Part shown: positions 51,895 through 61,120 of the stretch, in pieces
How the letters are laid out: every line of letters starts with the position of its first letter
Numbering within the stretch: the stretch's first letter is position 1
NCBI RefSeq assembly: GCF_029350975.1
Contig: NZ_JARKMR010000001.1
Location: 372,001-436,000, forward strand
DNA from: Maribacter zhoushanensis
GTDB lineage: Bacteria; Bacteroidota; Bacteroidia; Flavobacteriales; Flavobacteriaceae
Direction of reading: 5' to 3'
Length of the DNA stretch: 64,000 nt
Program-made: the position numbers and the translations under genes
The notes under the pieces: model-generated
The model's input: only the letters and a program-made list of their open reading frames with translations
What the model was told of the DNA's origin: nothing
Database searches by the model: none

Positions 51895-52499
51895 TATTCT
51901 TGATTTGAATTGATGATGTTGTTTAGTATTGCTTTACCCTTAGGAGTGACAATTCCTCTTAGGTGATATTCTAAAAATGAGTCCATAAGTTTACCTATTG
52001 GAAATTGGTCTAGAGGAAAAATGTTCTGATCCTTTATACTGTTCATGCCGGTGAAATATATTCTGGCAACAAACTCAGGGTCAATATTGTCTCTAAACAA
52101 CCCTTGTTCTAAACCCCTTTCTACATTCAATAATACGCAGCTATGCATTTTATCAAATTGCATCAGTTTAAGGTTTTTATGAATTTTAGGGTAGTACTTC
52201 ATTAATTGGTACTGCGGAGAACTTTTCTCATCATTTAAATGAGCCATTACATACTTTTTAATTTCATATAATTCTTCTATGGCGTTTTTCTCCATTGCTA
52301 TAATTAAGTCTATACCATCACTTAAGTGGCAAAACTTATTCATTACACAATCTTCAACCAATGAAGTTTTATTACTGTATTCGCTGTAAATGGTTTTTTT
52401 AGACATGCCTATTTCATTGGCAATATCGTCCATGGTAATACTCTTAAAACCACGTTCTAAGAAAAGCTGTGATGCCGTATCCCTTATTTTTTCCTTCAT
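51894..52499 (-). CDS. TetR/AcrR family transcriptional regulator
   Basis: A 201-residue repressor-type regulator. The N-terminal helix-turn-helix (about 3-50) shows IRDTASQLFLERGFKSITM, DDIANEIGMSKKTIYSEY and NKTSLVEDCV. The variable C-terminal part binds the ligand. The ATG at 52499 is chosen; a TTG at 52550 would add 17 residues unlike the family and would put the promoter and operator inside the gene. It is the first gene of the efflux operon and most likely represses it from the palindrome at 52521. Confidence 0.92.
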   Translation of the reverse strand: MKEKIRDTASQLFLERGFKSITMDDIANEIGMSKKTIYSEYSNKTSLVEDCVMNKFCHLSDGIDLIIAMEKNAIEELYEIKKYVMAHLNDEKSSPQYQLMKYYPKIHKNLKLMQFDKMHSCVLLNVERGLEQGLFRDNIDPEFVARIYFTGMNSIKDQNIFPLDQFPIGKLMDSFLEYHLRGIVTPKGKAILNNIINSNQE

Positions 52500-52507
52500 A
52501 ACGGTGG

Positions 52508-52548
52508 CAAATATACACCAGGAAACTTTAAAAACTACAAAAGTTTCC
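52508..52548 (-). promoter_or_regulatory. Promoter and candidate operator of the tetR-efflux operon
   Basis: On the minus strand the -7 box tatatttg (52508-52515) is a perfect TAnnTTTG, 8 bases before the tetR ATG. A perfect 9-bp inverted repeat, ggaaacttt (52521-52529) with aaagtttcc (52540-52548), occupies the spacer and a TTTG at 52538-52541 that could be the -33 element. A further aaacttt-like copy lies at 52549-52556. This fits TetR autorepression. Confidence 0.6.
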
Positions 52549-52767
52549 AAAGTTTTACAATTTATTAATGCAGTACGGTTTTAATTAACTTATGGCTACA
52601 GTTACTTATTATGGATATAACCATGCATTAGCATATGTCATTTTAGCAAAAAAAGTAGAGGTGTTAATTTCTGTAGTAAGTTATTGGTTTTCAATATCAA
52701 TTAAAATTGATAAGAGAAATTTCAAAGCCAATTTCGCTATTGAGGTAAAAGATGATAAAGTCAGTAG

Positions 52768-54459
52768 CTATTTTTTTCTTTTAATTAAAAAATATAGGGC
52801 AGTAAATAGAAGTAAGGCACCAAGAAGGTACAAGAGATCAGAAGTTTCTTTTTTCGGTTGATTAATCTCTATGATATCTAATTGCTGATTAACATCAACA
52901 TTGGTTAAAATTTGAGTATTACCACCTGTCCAATTCACAATAACAGAATCTATTTTCTTATTTGCTCCCAAACCAAAATGTGCAATGACCGAATTTTGAG
53001 ATAAATGACTAGATCCACCGCCATCTATTTCTCTAATTGTTCTTTTTCCATTGGCAACAAGTGTAACACGAGAGCCAATACCATTAGCTTCAGAAGTAAC
53101 ACCTTTTAATGCTACTTTTAGCCAATTACCAGTTGCAATGTCATTTCTAAAAAGACGGGTAGTAGATGCTATAGGGTAATTGAGAATTGGTTGTTGATTT
53201 ACCACCAACAAATCCATATCGCCATCATTATCCATATCAAATATGACTGAACCTCTACCAATTCCGTAATCATTAATAGCTAGTTCTCTTCCTTTTTCAG
53301 TGTACGTGTTTTCATTGTTCTCAAAAAAGAAATTGCCCATTGGTGTACAATTGGGGTTTAAATCACCATTAGAAACAAACAGGTCTAAATCTTCATCGTG
53401 ATCAAAATCGGCAAAATTGGCGCCCCAACTAATTGCTAAATTGTAGGTGCCCAGTTCTTTTGCTTTATCTACAAATGGGTTGCCATTACCTTGGTTTTCC
53501 ATAAGCATATTGAACTTGATGTTGGTAATGTAATAATCCATCCACCCATCGCCATTATAATCACCTACGGCAGCTCCCATGGCGTTAATTTTCAAGTCCA
53601 TTTCGGTTTCTTCACTTACATCGTCAAATTGGTCATCGGGATATTCATTTTGGTATAAAAAATTAGGTACTGCTTTATAGCCAAAATCTTGATTCACCAA
53701 TAGGTCTTGATCTTGGTCATTATCATAATCAGTGAAAACGCCACCAAAGCCAAAACCTTTATGACCTAGACCATATTTATCATATATATTCTCAAAGCTT
53801 TTACCGCCTTCATTTTTTAGTAAATAGCTCCTAGCCGTTTGATTGGCACTAACTATGGTGGCATCTTTTATAATACCTAGTTTACCCGTAAATTCTTGAA
53901 AATAATTACCCACAAATAAATCTGGATATCCATCTGCATCTATATCACCAAAACTTGGCCCTGTACTAAAGGAATTTAAGTCTTCTAAACCATATTCACG
54001 AGTTACATCTTTAAATGTAGCGTCTCCATTATTCAAGAATAATAGGTTTTTGGCTCTTGGTATTATACTCTTTCCGTCTGTAGTGGTAATTGTGGTAATG
54101 AACAGGTCCCTATAACCATCTTTATTGATGTCTGCGCTTACCACACCTTGTGTAACATAATCATTTGTAATCTCTAGACCTGATCCTTCAAAAACATCTT
54201 TAAAAGTACCATTGCCATTGTTATAGTAAAATCGATCAGATTTTATACCACTCGTTATATAAAGGTCTTCAAATCCGTCGTTATTATAATCAAAAACGGT
54301 TACTCCGCCACCAAAAGTTCCTTCGTATACCTCATACTGGTGTTTTATGCCAGCATCTTCGGTTACATCAATAAATGTTTGTTGTGCATTGGCAACCCAT
54401 CCACAGAAGAATAGTTGTAGACCTAAGATTTTTATAAATGATACTATATTATTTTTCAT
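52768..54459 (-). CDS. CRTAC1-like FG-GAP/ASPIC-UnbV protein with C-terminal membrane anchor
   Basis: A 563-residue secreted protein. A Sec signal peptide (cleavage after Ala-Asn-Ala, about 25) precedes seven or more FG-GAP/VCBS calcium-binding repeats of the D-x-D/N-x-D-G type (DYNNDGFEDL, DINKDGYRDL, DIDADGYPDL, DYNGDGWMDY, DMDNDGDMDL). An ASPIC/UnbV domain follows (about 435-530, with GIGSRVTL and NWTGGNTQ). The C-terminus has a membrane helix (LLYLLGALLLFTALYFLI) and a basic tail KRKK, so the protein is anchored. It is last in the SusCD operon and its first 11 bases overlap the haloperoxidase gene. It may bind carbohydrate or protein; the ligand is unknown. Confidence 0.87.
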   Translation of the reverse strand: MKNNIVSFIKILGLQLFFCGWVANAQQTFIDVTEDAGIKHQYEVYEGTFGGGVTVFDYNNDGFEDLYITSGIKSDRFYYNNGNGTFKDVFEGSGLEITNDYVTQGVVSADINKDGYRDLFITTITTTDGKSIIPRAKNLLFLNNGDATFKDVTREYGLEDLNSFSTGPSFGDIDADGYPDLFVGNYFQEFTGKLGIIKDATIVSANQTARSYLLKNEGGKSFENIYDKYGLGHKGFGFGGVFTDYDNDQDQDLLVNQDFGYKAVPNFLYQNEYPDDQFDDVSEETEMDLKINAMGAAVGDYNGDGWMDYYITNIKFNMLMENQGNGNPFVDKAKELGTYNLAISWGANFADFDHDEDLDLFVSNGDLNPNCTPMGNFFFENNENTYTEKGRELAINDYGIGRGSVIFDMDNDGDMDLLVVNQQPILNYPIASTTRLFRNDIATGNWLKVALKGVTSEANGIGSRVTLVANGKRTIREIDGGGSSHLSQNSVIAHFGLGANKKIDSVIVNWTGGNTQILTNVDVNQQLDIIEINQPKKETSDLLYLLGALLLFTALYFLIKRKK

Positions 54460-55810
54460 TTGTATTTTTCCATTCTAAGGCGTAAACATTTTTAGCTATC
54501 TCTACACCTTTCTCTAAACCTACTTCGTTGTCTAATTCTGTATGGATTCCACCATAAAACCTTGAATCTGCAGTTTCTAGTGCGGCATCCCAAAAGGTGT
54601 TGAATGACCGTATTACAAAATCAGTTTCTTTGAGTTCATCGCGCTCCCTGCCTTCATGAGCTTTATCTGTAAATGTGAATTCTTTTCCGAAATTGTGTTC
54701 TAAAACCGTTGCAGCGGCAGCTGCTTGTATGGCATGTCCTGACGGAAAAGATGGAAAAGGTGGATCAGGCCAAAAAGACTCCCATTCTTCATTAATATAT
54801 TTTGGTATAAAGGTATTTGGGCGTTCTGTAAAAAACTGATATTTCCATTTCCAACAATTCACGAAAGCATCTGATACTGCCATGCCTACTTGAGCATAGG
54901 TTTTGGCACTTTCAATAAGTGATATGTCGTGACCTTCTATTGCCAAGGTGGCAAAATAATAAGAGTGCCCGGGCGGAGTAAAACTCACGTCTGGATCATC
55001 TCCCCACCAAATAGCAGCTTCTTTTTCTAGCTGTGTCAGTTCTAAATCTTTGAGATAAACATTTTCAAATTGCTTATAATATGGGGAACCGGGGGTAGTG
55101 TCATACGGGATCATTTTAGGGTCTTCAAGCTCTTTGTTCGTAGAAGCAAAAGTTCTATTCTCTCCCCAATGTGGATGCAATGGGTGATGGCTAAAAGACT
55201 GAGCAAATAATGGTGGCTTCCAAGAACCAGGTCTGTCTGGGTGCACCATGGTTTTATCAAAATTTTTCAAATATCCTCTATGACCGCCATCTGTTTTAGA
55301 CCATTCAAAAATAGTACGTGCAACAGATTTGCCAAATTCTACGGAACGTGAAACTGTTTCTTCATCTAAGCCATCTTGAAATTGAGTAAAAATCACTTGC
55401 TCAAGAGAATCTATTTTTTGAATATTTTCTGTGGATGTTTGAACGTAAATGTTTTTTAGTATTTCTGATTGCCCAGCATTTAATGCCAATACCCAATTAT
55501 ATTCTTTAGAATCATCAGCCAAAGGAAGCGTGTTTAACCCTACCAATTGTCCGTTCATTGATTTGTATTCTGGGAAGCCCTGCACCATACTTTCATACAT
55601 AGTAAGCCCTGTATAACCAAAAGCTCTAGATGCAAAAGTTGGCGAATTTGATGGTGTATATCTTGTAATGAACAAGGTCATATTTGCCCATTCTATAGCA
55701 ACTTCTTTATCGCTCAGTTTTGGTTGTTCCTTGGTGGAACATGCTGTAAATAGCAATAAGAAAAGTGATAGAGTTATGGTTATATATAATGGTTTTTTAA
55801 AAATAATCAT
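54449..55810 (-). CDS. Vanadium-dependent haloperoxidase, lipoprotein
   Basis: A 453-residue enzyme of the PAP2/vanadium haloperoxidase fold that should oxidise halide with hydrogen peroxide. It is a lipoprotein by its lipobox at Cys24 (LLFTAC). The full vanadate-binding signature is present: Lys323 with Arg330-Pro (K-x6-RP), PSGH ending at His359, and SR-x3-G-x-H-x3-D with Arg417, His423 (the vanadate ligand position) and Asp427. Halide preference cannot be read. Marine flavobacteria such as Zobellia have iodoperoxidases of this type, so iodide is a reasonable guess. A phosphatase role is possible because the active site is shared. It lies between two FG-GAP/UnbV genes downstream of susCD. 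Confidence 0.88.
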   Translation of the reverse strand: MIIFKKPLYITITLSLFLLLFTACSTKEQPKLSDKEVAIEWANMTLFITRYTPSNSPTFASRAFGYTGLTMYESMVQGFPEYKSMNGQLVGLNTLPLADDSKEYNWVLALNAGQSEILKNIYVQTSTENIQKIDSLEQVIFTQFQDGLDEETVSRSVEFGKSVARTIFEWSKTDGGHRGYLKNFDKTMVHPDRPGSWKPPLFAQSFSHHPLHPHWGENRTFASTNKELEDPKMIPYDTTPGSPYYKQFENVYLKDLELTQLEKEAAIWWGDDPDVSFTPPGHSYYFATLAIEGHDISLIESAKTYAQVGMAVSDAFVNCWKWKYQFFTERPNTFIPKYINEEWESFWPDPPFPSFPSGHAIQAAAAATVLEHNFGKEFTFTDKAHEGRERDELKETDFVIRSFNTFWDAALETADSRFYGGIHTELDNEVGLEKGVEIAKNVYALEWKNTNEK

Positions 55811-55824
55811 GATCTAATTAAATG

Positions 55825-58800
55825 CTATTTTAAAAGTTTATAGGTTTCGGTTGATGTTCCGTAACTGGTTAATATAAGTTCATTATTTATCAATACTGCA
55901 TGGGTATTACTTCCTTTGACCGATAGACCAGCGTTAGGTTGCGGTAAATATTTAAAATTACCGTCACCAACTCCAAGCAATATTGCTCCATAATTCGCAT
56001 CAAACTTTCCAATTCTTAATTTGTAGTAGTCGTTGTTACCTAATAGTAATATGTCTTCATTACCATCTTTATTAAAATCTGATGTTATAATTTCAGAGAC
56101 TGGTGCATATTGAGCTTGTATGGGGAGTTTGGCGGTTTTATACTTTTTACTTGTGGTACTTAACAGTATAGTGGTTTCTTGGTATTTGGCAGTTAATTTT
56201 TGTGCCTTTTTTAATTCAGTTTCACTGAATATATCTGTTATCTGAGCTTCGGCATATTTTTCATAACTGTTAAAAAGCTGACGTTTTCCGGCAAGTTGGC
56301 CTAATAGTTCATCTCTAGTAACATAGGGGTAGCTAGCGCCATCTGTATTGAAATTTATAATAGGATCTACTGAACCGTTGTGATCAAAGTCTGAATAATA
56401 CAATTCTGCGGGTGTATCTTTAGTCAATTTGAACTGAGTATTTGTGCCAATATTACCTACTATGAGATCTGGCTTGCTGTCTTTATTTAAATCGGTTATA
56501 TGAAGACTTGCCCATAAACCAGATAATGATTCATCAAAAAACTGAGCTGTTTCATCACTTAATTTTCCATTCTTATTGAGGTAGATATTAATTGGCATCC
56601 ATTCGCCAACTACAACTAAATCTTCTTGTTGATCACCATCCATATCTGACCATACTGCATCTGTAACCATTCCAGGTTTTCTAAGCGATGTTTGTATGTT
56701 TTCTGTTTGGTCTGTGAATTTACCATTGCCATCATTTATAAGAATGTAACTTCTAGGGATTTCTGGATAGCGCCCAGGGTTTGTATATCCGCCTACAAAA
56801 ACATCTATAAATGAATCGTTATTTATATCTGAATATGCAACAGAACCTGTGCTCATCAACATTTTTGGTAGGGCGGTCTCAGATTTTTTGAAATTTCCTG
56901 TTCCATCACCTAAATACAATCTGTCTTGTAATAAAATGTCATTAGAAGCAAGATTATGATAACCGCCACTGGCAATGTATATATCTAAATTACCGTCATT
57001 GTTGATGTCAAATAATGCAATATCAGAATCGAAATGCTGTTGGTCCAACTCAAAGTCCGTATTGGTCTTATTTTGAAATTTACGAGTTGAATTCTGAATA
57101 AAGGTCGATGTAGCTTGACCAACACCTCCACCAATGATAACATCTTCTAGTCCGTCATTGTTAATATCACCCTTAGCCATGGGCGGACCATCATGTGATA
57201 ATTGTTTTAATAAAAGCGATTGCCTTTTAAAGTCATTGACCGAATATGATTGGTGTTTGTAATTTAAGGGACTAGGTACTTTGGAAAATAAGGTTTCTGA
57301 TTTGTCTTTTAAGATAGCTGATCCACTGGCATTGCTTTCTTCTAATACTAGTAATTGATTAGTGGCAACTTCTCTTAAAGTTTCAGATTTACCTGAATTC
57401 CAGTGAATTGTTAAGGAGTCTATAGTGCTAGCATCATTAAAGCCAAAATGTAAGATAGATGAAACGGTTGATAGGTAACCCTGTGTAGGCATTTGCTCTA
57501 TTACTTGCAATTTTCCATTGCTGTATGCGGTTACTTTTGATCCTATACCTTGGGTGTTTTTGTTAGCACCTTTTAATTGTATATTTATTTGGTTGCTAGT
57601 TTCTTTTTTAGTGTCATTTCGGTAAATAAATGCGGGTTTATTTATGTTATTGACCACTAAATCTAAATCGCCATCGTTATCTAAATCAACGTAAATTGAA
57701 CCATTACTATTTGCTGGTTGATCAATACCTGCCTGTGTGGTATTATCTATGAAATTTAGCCCGTCTTTATTGCTGTAATAGAAGTTGGTTAGGTTAGATG
57801 CGGGCATTTCTTTTATCAATTCTAAAACATCTTGTCGTTGTAACCTGCCTTTAGATTGTACATAACTATCCATATAGTTGATGAAATCTAAATTGGTATA
57901 GTCCCTGAAATATCCGTTAGAAATAAATAGGTCTTTAAATCCATCATTATCAAAATCTGCAAATAGGGGAGCCCAGCTCCAATCCGTATTAGATATGCCA
58001 GATAATTGTCCAATCTCACTGAAGCTATCATCACCATTATTTAATTGTAACATGTTACGCATGTACTGATGGTGAAAACCACTTCTAATATTCAAATCAA
58101 ATTTTTCATAATTATCAGGAGATAATAATAGTTTTTGGCGTTTGTTATCTTTTGGCAACATATCCAAAGTAAAAATGTCTTGTAGACCATCATTATTAAT
58201 ATCGGCTACATTGTTACCCATAGAGAAGTGACTTGTATGTCCCATTTGGGTGCCTAATTGGTCAGTGAAAGTGCCATTTTTATTGTTGATATATAAATAA
58301 TCTGGAACAGTGTAATCATTAGAAAGGTAGAAATCTTGCCATCCGTCATTATTAATATCACTAATGCCAATACCTAAACCGTATGTAAGTGAAGAACCAC
58401 TGATTCCTGCTTTTTCGGTTACGTCAATAAATTTATTGTTCTTTTGTTCAAAGAGACGTGTACCCTGAAAGGGGTCATCTTTCTTTAAAAATTCTTTTGT
58501 ACTTACTTCATTTAAAACGGGCAATGATTTTGGATTATGATTTAATAAAAGCATATCTAAATCGCCATCTTTATCATAATCAAAAAAATACCCTTGGTTG
58601 CTAAATGCGGCCTTTGCTAGACCATATTCTTCAGCTTGTTCTTTAAAAATGGGTACGTTATTATCGTCATTACCTTGGTTTATGAATAGTTGATTTTTAC
58701 GCTTGGCATCAGGTAATGCACCAGAATAACACAAGTATAGATCTAACTTTCCGTCACCATTAACATCTGCAGAAGTAATACCTGTTTTCCAAGGTCCAGG

Positions 58801-59166
58801 TCTACCGGCAACTTTAGAAATTGTTGTGACATCTTTAAAGGTAAAATTACCTTCATTTAAATAGAATTTATTTTCACCCATGTTTGAGGTAAAGTATAAA
58901 TCTTGTAAACCATCATTATTGAAATCTCCTGTAGCAATACCGCCACCGTTGTAAAGGTATTCGTATACTAATACATTGGCATTTAACCCTTCTTTTAAGG
59001 TGTTTTGAAAAGTAACCTTTGTTTCACTTTCAGATAAAAGAGTAAAAAGAGAAGGTTTTTCAATGGATTCTGTAGACGAAGAGGCTTCATCTTTTTTAGG
59101 GTTCTCAGTACAGCTTTGTTGTAGTAGGAATGTAAAGAGAATTAAGAAGATTTGATTTTTTGTCAT
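55825..59166 (-). CDS. Large FG-GAP/VCBS-repeat lipoprotein with ASPIC/UnbV domain
   Basis: A 1113-residue lipoprotein (lipobox Cys19, LLQQSC). The first half is an FG-GAP propeller with many D-x-N/D-x-D-G loops (DFNNDGLQDL, DVNGDGKLDL, DYDKDGDLDM, DINNDGWQDF, DFDNDGFKDL). An ASPIC/UnbV domain sits in the middle (about 520-610, with GIGSKVTAY and HWNSGKSE). A second propeller fills the rest (DINNDGLEDV, DINNDGNLDI, DINNDSFIDV, DMDGDQQEDL, DFNKDGNEDI). Proteins of this layout regularly accompany SusCD pairs in marine Bacteroidota. They may act as surface calcium-dependent binding proteins, but no ligand is established. It follows susD after a hairpin. Confidence 0.88.
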   Translation of the reverse strand: MTKNQIFLILFTFLLQQSCTENPKKDEASSSTESIEKPSLFTLLSESETKVTFQNTLKEGLNANVLVYEYLYNGGGIATGDFNNDGLQDLYFTSNMGENKFYLNEGNFTFKDVTTISKVAGRPGPWKTGITSADVNGDGKLDLYLCYSGALPDAKRKNQLFINQGNDDNNVPIFKEQAEEYGLAKAAFSNQGYFFDYDKDGDLDMLLLNHNPKSLPVLNEVSTKEFLKKDDPFQGTRLFEQKNNKFIDVTEKAGISGSSLTYGLGIGISDINNDGWQDFYLSNDYTVPDYLYINNKNGTFTDQLGTQMGHTSHFSMGNNVADINNDGLQDIFTLDMLPKDNKRQKLLLSPDNYEKFDLNIRSGFHHQYMRNMLQLNNGDDSFSEIGQLSGISNTDWSWAPLFADFDNDGFKDLFISNGYFRDYTNLDFINYMDSYVQSKGRLQRQDVLELIKEMPASNLTNFYYSNKDGLNFIDNTTQAGIDQPANSNGSIYVDLDNDGDLDLVVNNINKPAFIYRNDTKKETSNQINIQLKGANKNTQGIGSKVTAYSNGKLQVIEQMPTQGYLSTVSSILHFGFNDASTIDSLTIHWNSGKSETLREVATNQLLVLEESNASGSAILKDKSETLFSKVPSPLNYKHQSYSVNDFKRQSLLLKQLSHDGPPMAKGDINNDGLEDVIIGGGVGQATSTFIQNSTRKFQNKTNTDFELDQQHFDSDIALFDINNDGNLDIYIASGGYHNLASNDILLQDRLYLGDGTGNFKKSETALPKMLMSTGSVAYSDINNDSFIDVFVGGYTNPGRYPEIPRSYILINDGNGKFTDQTENIQTSLRKPGMVTDAVWSDMDGDQQEDLVVVGEWMPINIYLNKNGKLSDETAQFFDESLSGLWASLHITDLNKDSKPDLIVGNIGTNTQFKLTKDTPAELYYSDFDHNGSVDPIINFNTDGASYPYVTRDELLGQLAGKRQLFNSYEKYAEAQITDIFSETELKKAQKLTAKYQETTILLSTTSKKYKTAKLPIQAQYAPVSEIITSDFNKDGNEDILLLGNNDYYKLRIGKFDANYGAILLGVGDGNFKYLPQPNAGLSVKGSNTHAVLINNELILTSYGTSTETYKLLK

Positions 59167-59179
59167 TTGTTTAAAAGTA

Positions 59180-59210
59180 AAAGATCTATTCCAAAAAGGA
59201 ATAGATCTTT
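59180..59210 (-). terminator. Intercistronic hairpin after susD
   Basis: A perfect 13-bp stem (59180-59192 with 59198-59210) around a loop of five A's (T's on the transcribed minus strand), 24 bases after the susD stop. It lacks a T tail, so it may stabilise the susCD message or reduce readthrough rather than stop it. Confidence 0.65.
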
Positions 59211-59233
59211 AATTTAACTCAATTTAAACTAAA

Positions 59234-61111
59234 CTAATAACCTGGATTCTGAATCAGTAGGCTATTTCTATTGATTTCATCTCTACTAATAGGCATGAAA
59301 TACATTTTGTCATCCCAAGTTCTGGTTTCATTATCGTTATTATCAACAACTGTATATGTGTAGTCATACACTGTTGGGTCATATTGATATGGAGATCTTG
59401 GAGTAGCACCCGCTTTTAACGTTGCACTAACTTTCATTACTTTAATACCTCTACCTAGTGTTTGGTCTGCTATCATCCATCTTCTGGCATCATGGTATCT
59501 ATGTTCTTCATAAGCTAATTCAACTCTTCTTTCGTTGATGTAATCTTCTAAAAGTTCGGTTCCAGAAGAATCAAGTGCAGGCATACCCGCTCTAAAACGA
59601 ATTTTGTTCAACCAGTTTCTAGCTTCGCCTTCATCACCTAATGCGATAGAAGCTTCTACATAATTCAGTACAATTTCTGTATACCTAATAAATGGCCAAG
59701 GCACTACCTGAGCACTAGATTGATTGTCCACCAAAGATGGGTCAGAATCAATGAATTTACGTACGTAATATCCTGTTCTACTACCGTTCCAGTTTTCAAT
59801 TGGCGAATCTCTCATGTCTACACCTGCAATAATACCACCACTACCATCTGCATACGTTCCTGTTTGAATTTCATCATAAGGATCAATAGCGGCTACGTCA
59901 TCTGGTCTTGGTTTCCAGGCAGCACCGTCGTAAAGAATAGTCGCAGCCAACCTAGGGTCTCTGTTTTCATAAGGTGCAGCTGCATGTTCAGGATTGCTCC
60001 AATCAAAATCAGAACCGTCCATCATTTGATAATCATCTACCAATTGTTGAATAGGTGTATTACCTGCCCAGTTATGGTAGCCGTTTGGACCATTATTGAT
60101 TCCTTGGTGAATACCACCTAAAGGCCAGTTGCTCTCCTGAGTGAATAGAGGTGAGTGTGTTCTTTCAAATATAAGTTCTGATCTAGCAGCGGCATCGCCA
60201 ACAGCACTTCCACCTCCCATAGCAATGGAGATATAGTTTTGTTTAGCATCTTCTGCAGAAGCAGGCTCTGTTAAATCTAACTTGTAACCAGATGTTGCAT
60301 CTAATACAGCTTTTGCAGCGGTCCTGGCAGCGCTCCATCTTGCATCTCTGTCCCCAGAGGTATATGCAACTAGTTCTAAATTAGAATATCCACTTAATAC
60401 AGATGAATTTGCGCTGGCAGTAGGTCCATCGCGTAAATCACTTGCGGCATATGTTAAAACTCTAGATTTTAATCCCATTGCACTTAGCATAGATGCTCTA
60501 CCTGGAGTAACTTCCTTACTGTCTAGCAATGAAATAGCTTTATCCAGATCGTCAGTAACAAAAGTTACGTTTTCGGCGTACGTACCTCTTGCTATACTGT
60601 AATCGTCATCTAAACCATATGGTGCATCAATTAATGGAGCGCCACCATAGTAACGCATTAATTGATGATAGAAATATGCTCTTAAGAAAAGAGCCTCACC
60701 TAGTAACCTATCTTTTAAAGTTTGGTCATCAAATGTTGAGTTAGGTAATTCTTGTATAGCAATATTCGCCTTACGTATTGCTGAATATAACTCGTTCCAT
60801 TGTGGAATGATATTCACATTTCCCGTACCTGACGGTGAAAGTGAACCTTCTGTAATCACATTTACTCCTCTACCGGAGTGTGTAAACATTGCTTCGTCAG
60901 TTAATGAAGCTAAGCCTTCCTCTTCAAACCCTCCATAGCCGAGGGATCCATATACGTTAAATACAAAAGCTTGTGCTAATGCACCATCTGCCCATGTAGC
61001 ATCTGCTGAAATGGAATCTAATGGTTGCGTTTCTAAGAAGTCTTCATTACACGAAATAGGTACTAGCGCCAGCGCCAGCATACCTAAGAGTACTAATTTT
61101 CCTTTTTTCAT
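59234..61111 (-). CDS. SusD/RagB family nutrient-binding outer-membrane lipoprotein
   Basis: A 625-residue surface lipoprotein (lipobox Cys21, LVPISC) that caps a SusC channel and binds its substrate. The conserved opening NEDFLETQPLDSISADATW, the TPR-like helices with LLGEALFLRAYFYHQLMRYYGG and the C-terminal block ERRVELAYEEHRYHDARRW are diagnostic. It lies 9 bases after susC on the same strand. Substrate is not predictable; neighbours are not glycoside hydrolases. Confidence 0.94.
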   Translation of the reverse strand: MKKGKLVLLGMLALALVPISCNEDFLETQPLDSISADATWADGALAQAFVFNVYGSLGYGGFEEEGLASLTDEAMFTHSGRGVNVITEGSLSPSGTGNVNIIPQWNELYSAIRKANIAIQELPNSTFDDQTLKDRLLGEALFLRAYFYHQLMRYYGGAPLIDAPYGLDDDYSIARGTYAENVTFVTDDLDKAISLLDSKEVTPGRASMLSAMGLKSRVLTYAASDLRDGPTASANSSVLSGYSNLELVAYTSGDRDARWSAARTAAKAVLDATSGYKLDLTEPASAEDAKQNYISIAMGGGSAVGDAAARSELIFERTHSPLFTQESNWPLGGIHQGINNGPNGYHNWAGNTPIQQLVDDYQMMDGSDFDWSNPEHAAAPYENRDPRLAATILYDGAAWKPRPDDVAAIDPYDEIQTGTYADGSGGIIAGVDMRDSPIENWNGSRTGYYVRKFIDSDPSLVDNQSSAQVVPWPFIRYTEIVLNYVEASIALGDEGEARNWLNKIRFRAGMPALDSSGTELLEDYINERRVELAYEEHRYHDARRWMIADQTLGRGIKVMKVSATLKAGATPRSPYQYDPTVYDYTYTVVDNNDNETRTWDDKMYFMPISRDEINRNSLLIQNPGY

Positions 61112-61120
61112 GATTTTTTT

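Noticed and set aside
52592..52861. 89-codon plus-strand ORF beside the tetR promoter
   Set aside because: Its second half lies antisense in the CRTAC1-like gene, with no promoter or recognisable domain; composition looks random.
52768..59166. DNA-level tandem repeats in the FG-GAP genes
   Set aside because: The recurring gat-aat-aat-gat-gg-like words come from the protein repeat D-x-N-x-D-G and are not a separate DNA repeat.
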